This document shows positions 7,746 through 15,488 of a stretch of 35,767 nucleotides of DNA, piece after piece. The stretch lies in the NCBI GenBank assembly GCA_947629645.1, contig CANREV010000031.1, positions 1 through 35,767 on the forward strand, written 5' to 3'. The number at the start of each line of letters is the position of its first letter. Within the stretch, counting starts at the first letter, position 1. The notes under the pieces were generated by a model. It had not been told where the DNA came from, searched no databases, and worked only from the letters and a program-made list of their open reading frames with translations. Source of the stretch: an uncultured Acetatifactor sp. (GTDB lineage Bacteria; Bacillota; Clostridia; Lachnospirales; Lachnospiraceae). A program made the position numbers and the translations under genes.

Positions 7746-9158
7746 ATGGTTTTTAGCAGTGTCGTTTTCTTGTTTCGGTTTTTGCCCTTTTTCTTTCTGC
7801 TGTATTTTTTGATCCCTAAAAGGGGAAAGAATTATGTCCTTTTTCTGGGGAGCCTGTTTTTCTATGCCTGGGGCGAACCGGTATATGTATTGCTGATGCT
7901 TTTTTCCACGGTGGCGGATTATGTGAACGGCAGGCTGATCTGGAGGTACCGGGGCAAAGGGAGGGCAAAGTTTTTTCTCATCCTGTCCGTGGCGGTCAAT
8001 CTTTTGATCCTTTGTTTTTTTAAGTATGCGGATTTTTTGATCCAATCGGTGAATGTTCTTGCGGGAACAGACATACCGCTGCTTGATCTGCCGCTGCCTA
8101 TCGGAATTTCTTTTTATACGTTCCAGACCATGTCTTACACCATTGACGTGTATCGGGGTGACACAAAGGTACAGAGAAATATTCTGGATTTTGGCGTGTA
8201 TGTTACCATGTTCCCCCAGCTGATCGCGGGGCCTATCGTGAAGTACCGCTCTGTGGCGGAAGAACTGCATCGGCGCCGGATTGACATCTTCGGAATCAGC
8301 CGTGGCGCTAAGAGGTTTGTGGTCGGGCTGGCGAAAAAGGTGTTGCTGGCAAACGCTATCGGTCAGCTCTGGGCGGATGTATCTGCGGCGGAAACGGCAG
8401 AGTTAAGCGTCCTGACTGCCTGGATCGGCATATTGGCGTTCGCTTTTCAGATTTATTTTGATTTTTCAGGTTATTCCGATATGGCGATCGGACTGGGAGA
8501 GATCCTGGGATTTCATTTCCCCGAAAACTTCGACCATCCCTATGTCTCGGGTTCCGTCACGGAGTTTTGGCGCAGGTGGCATATCTCTCTCGGCAGCTGG
8601 TTCAGAGAGTACGTTTATATCCCTCTGGGGGGAAACCGGAAGGGTTTGCCCAGACAGCTTTTGAACATATTGATCGTGTGGATGCTTACGGGCATCTGGC
8701 ACGGAGCCGGATGGAATTACTTATTCTGGGGACTTTGGTTCGCGTTTTGGCTGGTGTTGGAAAAATTGTTTTTGGGAAAAGTGCTGAAAGCGCTTCCCAA
8801 AGGGATCGGCATTTTATATAATACTGTAGTCGTATTGATGGGCTGGGTGCTCTTTGGGCTGGATACGATGCCGCAGATCCAAGGCTATCTGGGAGCGATG
8901 TTCGGCCTGGGAGGTCCTTTGGCTGACAGGCGGGGACTTTATCTGATGAGAGAATATCTGACGTTGTTTGTCATTGCCGCCATAGCATCCACGCCTCTTT
9001 TGGAGCGATTGGTAAAGAAACTGGAAGATTCCGGAACGGGTTGGGGGATCGCGCTGTACCGATTGGGAGAAAAGGTGTTTCCCGCTCTTTTGCTGCTGCT
9101 TTCTGTTGCCGGTATCGTGGATGCTGCTTACAATCCTTTTCTGTATTTCCGGTTTTAA
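7746..9158 (+). CDS. MBOAT-family membrane O-acyltransferase (AlgI/DltB-like)
   Basis: This polytopic membrane protein of about 470 residues has the MBOAT hallmarks. The region FWRRWHISLGSWFREYVYIPLGG is followed by TGIWHGAGWN, which carries the predicted catalytic His (His321 counted from the ATG at 7740). Family members such as AlgI, PatA and DltB move acyl groups across the membrane onto extracellular glycans or teichoic acid. The overall layout, with no DltABC partners and with a DHHW protein following, fits the alginate-acetylation-like branch. GAGGGG lies one base before the ATG at 7740 but seven before the in-frame ATG at 7746, which is therefore the likelier start. It sits between the DUF4358 lipoprotein and the DHHW gene. 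The acceptor polymer is unknown. Confidence 0.9.
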   Translation: MVFSSVVFLFRFLPFFFLLYFLIPKRGKNYVLFLGSLFFYAWGEPVYVLLMLFSTVADYVNGRLIWRYRGKGRAKFFLILSVAVNLLILCFFKYADFLIQSVNVLAGTDIPLLDLPLPIGISFYTFQTMSYTIDVYRGDTKVQRNILDFGVYVTMFPQLIAGPIVKYRSVAEELHRRRIDIFGISRGAKRFVVGLAKKVLLANAIGQLWADVSAAETAELSVLTAWIGILAFAFQIYFDFSGYSDMAIGLGEILGFHFPENFDHPYVSGSVTEFWRRWHISLGSWFREYVYIPLGGNRKGLPRQLLNILIVWMLTGIWHGAGWNYLFWGLWFAFWLVLEKLFLGKVLKALPKGIGILYNTVVVLMGWVLFGLDTMPQIQGYLGAMFGLGGPLADRRGLYLMREYLTLFVIAAIASTPLLERLVKKLEDSGTGWGIALYRLGEKVFPALLLLLSVAGIVDAAYNPFLYFRF

Positions 9159-9298
9159 ACGGTGTATTCAGGTTTGGGGCAGAGGTTCGGGTAACTGTTA
9201 TCCGGCGTTTAGGCGGACAGATCTGGCAATGAGCTGATTGGTGATTCAGGGAATATGGGAAACTGCCCGGAAGGTGTATTGCTGATGGAGGTGATATC

Positions 9299-10420
9299 GT
9301 GGAAGAAAAATCGAACGCATATTTTACAGCTGCAGTGATCGCGGCTATTTTGCTGATCTTTACGGTGGCGGATCTCTTTCACGGCGACAGGATCTATTCT
9401 GAGACGGAGAACAGACTTCTGGCAACCAGACCTTCGGTTACACGCAAGGCTGTGTTTTCCGGTAAATTTGCCGAAGATTATGAGGCGTATGTGACGGATC
9501 AGTTTGCGGGCAGGGATAAATGGATCGCCATAAAGACCCAGTCGGATATCGCGCTTCAGAAAAAGGAGATCAATGGCGTTTATCTGGGGGAAGATGACTA
9601 TCTGATCGAACAGCATCTGCCGGAGGATTATTCCGATCTGCAGGAAGCCAAGCGGACGGCGCTGCTGCAAAAGCTGGTGGACCAGTGGGACGCGCTGGTC
9701 ATGCTGGTGCCTACGGCGGACAATGTGCTGACGGACAAACTGCCGAAATACGCGCCTTACTACGATCAGGAAGCCCTGCTTGAAAGGATCGCCGCACAGG
9801 TGGGCGGGGATCACTTTGTGGATACGCTGGGGATGTTAAGGCTTCACGCAAACGAGGATATCTATTACCGGAACGATCATCACTGGACCAGCCTGGGAGC
9901 GTATTACGGTTATCTGGCGTGGGCGGAAAGCAGGGGGGAGGAACCGTACAGCTACCGCACCAATGCCATGACCACGGTTTCTGAAGATTTTCTGGGCACG
10001 CTGCAGTCTAGGACGAATCTCGACCGGAAAGGGGATACCATCCAATATTTCCGTGGGACTGTGAAACGTCCCGTGACGGTAACTTATGATTTTGATCGTG
10101 TGACGGATACATTTTATGAGGAAGCTTATCTGGAGACAAAAAATCAATACGGCTTTTTCCTTGACGACAATCACGCTTTTGTGCAGATCGATACCAGTTA
10201 TCACAATGGGAAAACACTTTTTGTAATAAAAGATTCCTATGCCAACACTATGATCCCGCTGCTGACGCCCCACTACGAAAGAATCTATGCGGTGGATTTA
10301 AGGTATTATAACGGGAAGCTTTCCACGCTGATGAAGCAGGTGGAGCCGGAGAATGGAATGGATGTATTGGTGCTCTATAATTGTATTCATTTTTTGGAAG
10401 ATTTCAGTTATACGGAGTAG
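9299..10420 (+). CDS. DHHW-motif protein, probable extracytoplasmic partner of the MBOAT
   Basis: This 373-residue protein has one N-terminal membrane anchor (about residues 8-28) and an extracytoplasmic domain containing the family motif DHHW at residues 193-196. DHHW proteins are related to AlgJ/AlgX, SGNH-fold enzymes that complete polysaccharide O-acetylation together with an MBOAT. The in-motif Asp and His are the likely catalytic pair. The start is a GTG preceded by GGAGGTGATATC, a textbook ribosome binding site. It follows the MBOAT gene by 140 bases on the same strand. Acetyl transfer to a surface glycan is inferred from the family and neighbours. The target polymer is unknown, and no glycan biosynthesis genes are present in the window. 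Confidence 0.85.
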   Translation: MEEKSNAYFTAAVIAAILLIFTVADLFHGDRIYSETENRLLATRPSVTRKAVFSGKFAEDYEAYVTDQFAGRDKWIAIKTQSDIALQKKEINGVYLGEDDYLIEQHLPEDYSDLQEAKRTALLQKLVDQWDALVMLVPTADNVLTDKLPKYAPYYDQEALLERIAAQVGGDHFVDTLGMLRLHANEDIYYRNDHHWTSLGAYYGYLAWAESRGEEPYSYRTNAMTTVSEDFLGTLQSRTNLDRKGDTIQYFRGTVKRPVTVTYDFDRVTDTFYEEAYLETKNQYGFFLDDNHAFVQIDTSYHNGKTLFVIKDSYANTMIPLLTPHYERIYAVDLRYYNGKLSTLMKQVEPENGMDVLVLYNCIHFLEDFSYTE

Positions 10421-10483
10421 AAAACGCTCTGAAAGGGTTTTGCAAATTTTATCTGACAGGTTTCAGATATTCGGAGGGCGCTG

Positions 10484-11143
10484 ATGAAAGCGGTAGTTTT
10501 TGATATGGACGGCGTGTTGTTTGACACGGAACGTCTCTGTATGGAGAGCTGGATAGCGGTAGCAAGGCAGGAGGGGCTGGCGGATATGGAGAAGATTTTT
10601 CCTCAGTGTATCGGCCGGAATGCCAATGACAGCAAACAGATCGTGCTGGGCGCTTACGGGCAGGATTTTGATTATGACGCGTTCCGTAAAAAAACCTCCC
10701 GCTGGTTTCGGGATTATATCAAGAAAAACGGTCTGCCTGTGATGGCCGGGGTGAACGAGATCCTGGATTGGGTAAAGGAGGCCGGTTTCCTCATCGGGCT
10801 GGCCTCATCCACCAGGCGCTCCTCCGTGACCGAACATTTAGAGCAGGCAGGGATCCTTCCCTATTTTCAGACGCTTGTCACCGGAGATATGGTGGAGCAC
10901 TCCAAACCTTTGCCGGATATTTATCTGATGGCGTGCAGAAAACTGGGAGTGGATCCCCGCGAGGCCTATGCTATCGAGGATTCGCCAAACGGGATCCGTT
11001 CGGCCCACGCCGCGGGAATGTGTCCTATCATGGTTCCGGATCTGCTCAAGCCGGATGAGGAGATGGAGCGTTTAAGTTATCGGATCTTTCAAAATCTGGG
11101 AGAGGTTATGGAATTTTTAAAGCAAGAAAGCGGGAAAGACTGA
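10484..11143 (+). CDS. HAD-family phosphatase, beta-phosphoglucomutase-like
   Basis: This 219-residue HAD superfamily hydrolase begins with the nucleophile motif FDMDGVLFDTE (Asp7 and Asp9). Motif II is in LASSTR, a Lys follows in HSKPLPDIY, and the acidic motif is AIEDSPNG. The helical cap between motifs I and II is of the type found in beta-phosphoglucomutase and small sugar-phosphate phosphatases. It is cytoplasmic; the substrate cannot be read from the sequence. The ribosome binding site CGGAGGGCGCTG precedes the ATG. The stop codon directly abuts the ATG of rsmA, so the two genes are almost certainly co-transcribed and translationally coupled. Confidence 0.88.
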   Translation: MKAVVFDMDGVLFDTERLCMESWIAVARQEGLADMEKIFPQCIGRNANDSKQIVLGAYGQDFDYDAFRKKTSRWFRDYIKKNGLPVMAGVNEILDWVKEAGFLIGLASSTRRSSVTEHLEQAGILPYFQTLVTGDMVEHSKPLPDIYLMACRKLGVDPREAYAIEDSPNGIRSAHAAGMCPIMVPDLLKPDEEMERLSYRIFQNLGEVMEFLKQESGKD

Positions 11144-12013
11144 ATGGCCAATTTAGGGATACCTCAGAATACCATAGAAATACTGCAAAAATATCACTTT
11201 AATTTCCAGAAAAAATACGGGCAGAATTTTCTGATCGATACCAGAGTGCTGGATAAGATCCTTTCCGCCGCAGAGATCACAAAAGAGGACTGTGTGCTGG
11301 AGATCGGTCCCGGCATCGGCACAATGACCCAATATCTGGCAGAGAGCGCGGGAGCGGTGGTGGCGGTGGAAATCGATAAGAACCTGATTCCCGTTCTGGA
11401 AGAAACACTGGCCTGCTACGATAATGTGACGGTGTTAAACGAAGATATCCTGAAAATGGATCTTGTGAAACTGGTGGAGGACAGAAACGGCGGCAGGCCC
11501 GTCAAGGTAGTGGCAAATCTCCCCTATTACATCACCACGCCGATTATCATGAGCCTGTTTGAGAATCATGTCCCCTTAAAGAGCGTCACGGTCATGGTGC
11601 AGAAAGAGGTGGCGGACAGGATGCGGACGGGGCCGGGAACGAAAGACTACGGCGCCTTGTCTCTGGCAGTGCAGTACTATGCCAGACCTGCGTTTGTGGC
11701 AAATGTGCCTCCAAACTGCTTTATACCCCGCCCCAGGGTGGGAAGCGCGGTGATACGGCTGGACAGATATGAGGAGCCTCCTGTGAAAGCAGGGGACGAA
11801 AAGAAATTGTTTTCTCTGATCAGGGCCTCTTTTAACCAACGGCGGAAGACGCTGGTCAATGGCTTGTGCAATGCCGCAGACCTCTGCCTTCCCAAAGAGC
11901 AGGTAGCCCGGGCGTTAGAAGAGATGGGTCTTTCTCCTGCGGTGCGGGGGGAGGAACTGACATTGGAGCAGTTCGCCAAGCTTAGCGACCGGCTTTTTGA
12001 ACAAAGTACGTAG
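11144..12013 (+). CDS. rsmA: 16S rRNA (adenine-N6,N6)-dimethyltransferase
   Basis: This 289-residue RsmA (KsgA) uses S-adenosylmethionine to dimethylate two adjacent adenines in the terminal hairpin of 16S rRNA during 30S maturation. Visible motifs are GQNFLID near residues 26-32, the SAM-binding LEIGPGIGT near 52-60, and the catalytic NLPYY beginning at Asn125. The family's C-terminal NQRRKTLVNGL follows. Length matches the family. The ATG immediately follows the TGA of the HAD gene with no gap and no separate strong ribosome binding site, implying coupling. A strong intrinsic terminator about 60 bases downstream ends the transcript. Confidence 0.97.
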   Translation: MANLGIPQNTIEILQKYHFNFQKKYGQNFLIDTRVLDKILSAAEITKEDCVLEIGPGIGTMTQYLAESAGAVVAVEIDKNLIPVLEETLACYDNVTVLNEDILKMDLVKLVEDRNGGRPVKVVANLPYYITTPIIMSLFENHVPLKSVTVMVQKEVADRMRTGPGTKDYGALSLAVQYYARPAFVANVPPNCFIPRPRVGSAVIRLDRYEEPPVKAGDEKKLFSLIRASFNQRRKTLVNGLCNAADLCLPKEQVARALEEMGLSPAVRGEELTLEQFAKLSDRLFEQST

Positions 12014-12072
12014 ACCACCCGGTCACGGGATGGTAATTATTACCAGATAAAATTCGATATTTAGTAAAAGGG

Positions 12073-12106
12073 TACAAGGTATAGCTACTATATCTTGTAT
12101 TTTTTT
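12073..12106 (+). terminator. intrinsic terminator after rsmA
   Basis: TACAAGGTATAG pairs with CTATATCTTGTA (one G-U pair) to give a 12-bp stem with a CTA loop, followed by seven T. A smaller palindrome, TGGTAATTATTACCA, lies 28 bases earlier. Confidence 0.92.
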
Positions 12107-12128
12107 ATAAAAAATTAAACTTTCTTTT

Positions 12129-12158
12129 TTGACATATGTATATAGTATATGGTAAACT
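12129..12158 (+). promoter_or_regulatory. sigma-A promoter with extended -10
   Basis: TTGACA (12129-12134) is followed after 18 bases by TAAACT (12153-12158), with the extended element TGG directly before the -10. It lies just past the rsmA terminator and about 75 bases before the TTG start of the large TPR/acidic-repeat gene. Confidence 0.65.
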
Positions 12159-12231
12159 TATAGAATCTGATAGTGGGATAATATTGCTTTGCAAATAGTG
12201 ACAACAGATACAAAGTAGGGAGCGAAATACC

Positions 12232-15200
12232 TTGGATAAATTTGAATATAAAGTGAGAGCAGATGAAATCAAGGACCTGATAGCCAGAGGGGAATACCTT
12301 CAGGCTGCGGAGATTGCGGATACGATAGACTGGCGGAGAGTCAAAAGCGTGATGATGCTTTGTACCATCAGCGATCTGTATAAAATCAACAGACGCTATG
12401 ACGATGCCCGAAACATGCTTTTTCTGGCTTATGAGAGAAGGCCGGGTGGAAAGACTATATGTTATTCCCTCTGTGAGCTGTCTATCAAGGTGGAAGATTT
12501 CGTGTCTGCCGTCAAGTATTATAAAGAGTTTGTTCAGGCGGCGCCTAAGGATTCGGGACGATACATTTTACAGTACAAGCTTTACGAAGCGCAGGATGTG
12601 GGGTTGGAAGAGCGAATCGGCGTGCTGGAGGAACTTAAGAAAAGGGATTACCGGGAAAAATGGGCTTATGAGCTGGCGTATCTCTATCACAGAGTAGGGC
12701 TGGCTACCCGCTGTGTGGAAGAATGTGACGAGTTGATTCTCTGGTTTGGCGAGGGGAAATATGTCATTAAGGCAATGGAACTGAAAATGCTGCACCAGCC
12801 GCTTACGCCCGCCCAACAGGAGAAATATGACCATCGGTTCGATGCCTATGGGCAGCTTTCTTATGATTCACAGTCCGCTTATGCTCCGCAGGAACAGGCC
12901 GTCTCTGCGGCGGAGGCGGAGACAGGTTCTGATCGCTCTGATTATGAGGCTTCCAATTACGAAATTGGAGGAAAGACCAAGATCTATCAACCTGTGTCTC
13001 AGACAGATCATCCCCAAAAGCCTGCGGAACAGGAAAATTTTGTGGAACCGGAATCTTATACGGGACAAAACGGTTATGTGGAGCAGGAGGACTTTATAGG
13101 GGAGGGTAATTATGCGCCTGAGGAAGCGCTGACCGGACAGGAAATTTATATTGGCCGGGATTCCTATGAGGAGCAGCCGCCTTACGTTGGTCAGGAATCC
13201 TATGCGGAACAAGATATGTATCTGAGTCGGGAAAACGTTGTACCGCAGGGGCAGGAAGCAGATCGGGAATCCGCATCGGATTCCGCTGATGAATTGGATA
13301 TTCATGTCAAAACATTGGACATGGGGCAGTATAATACCCTCAATCTTCAGGCGGAGATAGCGGCAGGGTTGAAGGAAGTGCTTGAGGAAGACCGCAAACC
13401 TGCTTCAGGAGACGCTATCACTCAGGCTATCATGGCGCCGATGCTGGAGACGGAAACAGAGTCTCTGGATATGCCGGAGATAGACGAAGTGGATGAAAAC
13501 GATCTGGAACAGGAAACGGAAGTGATGGAGGAGTCGGAAGTATTTTTCGGCGAGACGGGAGAGATTGCGGACCTGTCTCAAAGTCAGCCGGAATCCGCTG
13601 ATCCAATCCAAGAGCTGGTGCCGGAGATCAGTACTGTGAAGAACACTTTGCCGGAAGTGATTTCCGTTGAAAAGCAGCCGGAGGAAAAATCGCCGGAAGT
13701 CTCTCAGGCAGCAGTATCAAAGGAGCAGGGGATAAAGCCTGAGGGAGAGACCGGGAAAGAGATAGAAGAAAAGACTTCGGAAAAAGATGAGACGGCCGCA
13801 TTTGTCATGGAACAGCTAAAGAGAGAGTTCAGGGCGGAAGAACAAGCGTTGAGAGCCCAGCCGCCCAAAGAGCTTGCGGGAGTGCTTTCGCAGGAATCCG
13901 ATGGACAGATCAGTCTTGTACTGCCTGAAGGTGAACAGATAGAGAAGCAGATCACAGGGCAGATGAATCTGGAAGACATCCTTGCGGAGTGGGAACGTAT
14001 GAAGCAGGAGAATGCCGAGAAGCGCAAAGAGGAAGTGCGCCAGCATGTGTTGCGCCACACAGGCGAGATGTTCACGGCATTTGAGGCTTCTGTCAGGGAC
14101 GGACTGTTGGAACAGCTGGAGAAAGAGGCGGCGCAGGAATCAGGAGAGATGCAGCCGGAAGAAAATCCTGAGGGATCCGGAGAAGAACAGGAAGCTGCAA
14201 TGGAAGAGTTTGCGGAGGCGCCTGAAGAGGATTACGCGGATGCCGAAGAAGAACAGGAAGCTGCAATGGAAGCGCCTGCGGAGGCGCCCGAAGAGAATTA
14301 TGCGGATTCTGAGGAAGAACAGGAAGCTGCAATGGAAGGGTTTGCGGAGGCACCTGAAGAGGATTACGCGGATTCTGAGGAAGAACAGGAAGCTGCAATG
14401 GAAGAGCCTGCGGAGGAGCCTGAAGAGGATTACACGGATGCCGGAGACGAACAGGAAGCGGCAGGGATGGAAGAGCCTGCGGAGGAGCCTGAAGAGGATT
14501 ACGGAGAGGCTGAGGACTGGGATGCGGAACCGCAGTCAAAGGATGGCATTGTGGATTCTGACGAGGTAGAGGAATCGGAGGAAATTCAGGAGCCGGAAGA
14601 AATAAAAGAAGATTCCCAACAATCTCCCGTTGAACGGGAGGCGGGAAAAGTGCGCGCCCTGGCCAAGGAGGAGAAAGAGCTGTACGGCCCGTTTATTCAG
14701 AGCCGCGCTTCCAGGGAACAGCTGGCGCAGGCCATTGACGCCATCAGTCTGGCGGCATATACCGGAAATATCATTATTACCGGCGAAGAGGGCATGGATA
14801 CAGTATCCCTGGCTAAAAATATGATCCGCGAAGTGCAGATGACGGACAGTAATTTTTCCGGCAAAGTGGCAAAGATATCCGGTCAGGCCTTGAATAAAAA
14901 AGATGTGGAGGACACCCTGAACCAGCTGGCGAGCGGCGCGCTGATCATACAAAAAGCCACCGCCATGAACGGGGAAACGGTGAAAATGCTCCATAAGGCG
15001 CTGCAGAAAGAATCTTTCGGTATCATCATTGTGCTGGAAGATACCAGAAAAGCCATGAACAAATTTCTGGAGAAATATACCGAACTTGCTTCCTGCTTCA
15101 CCGCAAGGATGGAAGTGGAGGCGCTGAGCAATGACACATTGGTGGCATTTGGCAAAAAATACGCGCAGGAGAGGGAATATTCCATAGATGAACTGGGGAC

Positions 15201-15396
15201 GCTGGCGCTTCACACCAGGATTGATGAGCTGCAGACCATCGACCATGTGGTGACGGTGCTGGAAGTAAAAGATATCGTGGACAATGCCATCCGTCATGCG
15301 AACAGAAAAACCATCGGACATTTTCTGGATATTCTGTTCGCGAGAAGATATGATGATGAGGACATGATCATCTTGAGCGAAAAGGACTTTGTATGA
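12232..15396 (+). CDS. large TPR / acidic-repeat protein with degenerate CbxX/SpoVK-like AAA+ domain
   Basis: This 1054-residue protein has no signal peptide or membrane segment. Residues about 1-200 are helical and TPR-like (LYKINRRYDDARNMLFLAYE). Residues about 200-340 are Tyr/Gln/Glu-rich, and 340-640 strongly acidic. Five copies of a 22-residue acidic repeat cover about 651-760. Residues about 810-1054 align by eye with the CbxX/CfxQ (SpoVK) AAA+ fold, but the active site is gone: the P-loop reads TGEEGMDT (near 851) with no Lys, Walker B reads ALIIQK (near 903-908) with no Asp-Glu, and the SRF finger reads SCF (954-956). It is probably a non-hydrolysing scaffold. It has its own promoter and starts at a TTG with AGGGAG nine bases upstream. 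No function is assigned. Confidence 0.8.
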   Translation: MDKFEYKVRADEIKDLIARGEYLQAAEIADTIDWRRVKSVMMLCTISDLYKINRRYDDARNMLFLAYERRPGGKTICYSLCELSIKVEDFVSAVKYYKEFVQAAPKDSGRYILQYKLYEAQDVGLEERIGVLEELKKRDYREKWAYELAYLYHRVGLATRCVEECDELILWFGEGKYVIKAMELKMLHQPLTPAQQEKYDHRFDAYGQLSYDSQSAYAPQEQAVSAAEAETGSDRSDYEASNYEIGGKTKIYQPVSQTDHPQKPAEQENFVEPESYTGQNGYVEQEDFIGEGNYAPEEALTGQEIYIGRDSYEEQPPYVGQESYAEQDMYLSRENVVPQGQEADRESASDSADELDIHVKTLDMGQYNTLNLQAEIAAGLKEVLEEDRKPASGDAITQAIMAPMLETETESLDMPEIDEVDENDLEQETEVMEESEVFFGETGEIADLSQSQPESADPIQELVPEISTVKNTLPEVISVEKQPEEKSPEVSQAAVSKEQGIKPEGETGKEIEEKTSEKDETAAFVMEQLKREFRAEEQALRAQPPKELAGVLSQESDGQISLVLPEGEQIEKQITGQMNLEDILAEWERMKQENAEKRKEEVRQHVLRHTGEMFTAFEASVRDGLLEQLEKEAAQESGEMQPEENPEGSGEEQEAAMEEFAEAPEEDYADAEEEQEAAMEAPAEAPEENYADSEEEQEAAMEGFAEAPEEDYADSEEEQEAAMEEPAEEPEEDYTDAGDEQEAAGMEEPAEEPEEDYGEAEDWDAEPQSKDGIVDSDEVEESEEIQEPEEIKEDSQQSPVEREAGKVRALAKEEKELYGPFIQSRASREQLAQAIDAISLAAYTGNIIITGEEGMDTVSLAKNMIREVQMTDSNFSGKVAKISGQALNKKDVEDTLNQLASGALIIQKATAMNGETVKMLHKALQKESFGIIIVLEDTRKAMNKFLEKYTELASCFTARMEVEALSNDTLVAFGKKYAQEREYSIDELGTLALHTRIDELQTIDHVVTVLEVKDIVDNAIRHANRKTIGHFLDILFARRYDDEDMIILSEKDFV
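14182..14514. repeat. 66-bp in-frame tandem repeat, five units
   Basis: Units begin at 14182, 14248, 14314, 14380 and 14446, and each starts with codons for Glu-Glu-Gln-Glu-Ala-Ala or a close variant. The period of 22 codons keeps the frame; the last unit has one extra codon. The peptide is acidic and Ala/Pro-rich (EEQEAAMEEFAEAPEEDYAD). High DNA identity between units suggests recent slippage or recombination. Confidence 0.93.
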
Positions 15397-15488
15397 TATA
15401 ATAAGCCCAAAAGAAAAGCAGGCGCCGGGAAGAGGCATTTGTTTTTCTGCTGTGTTTTATATGTTATCGTTATGAGGAGGGAAAGGTT

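Noticed and set aside
12031..12045. Palindrome TGGTAATTATTACCA as an operator
   Set aside because: It lies between the rsmA stop and its terminator, not at a promoter, so there is no support for a binding role.
14093..14539. Proline-rich minus-strand open frame opposite the acidic repeats
   Set aside because: Exact shadow of the 66-bp repeat, whose complementary strand has few stops; no start signal.
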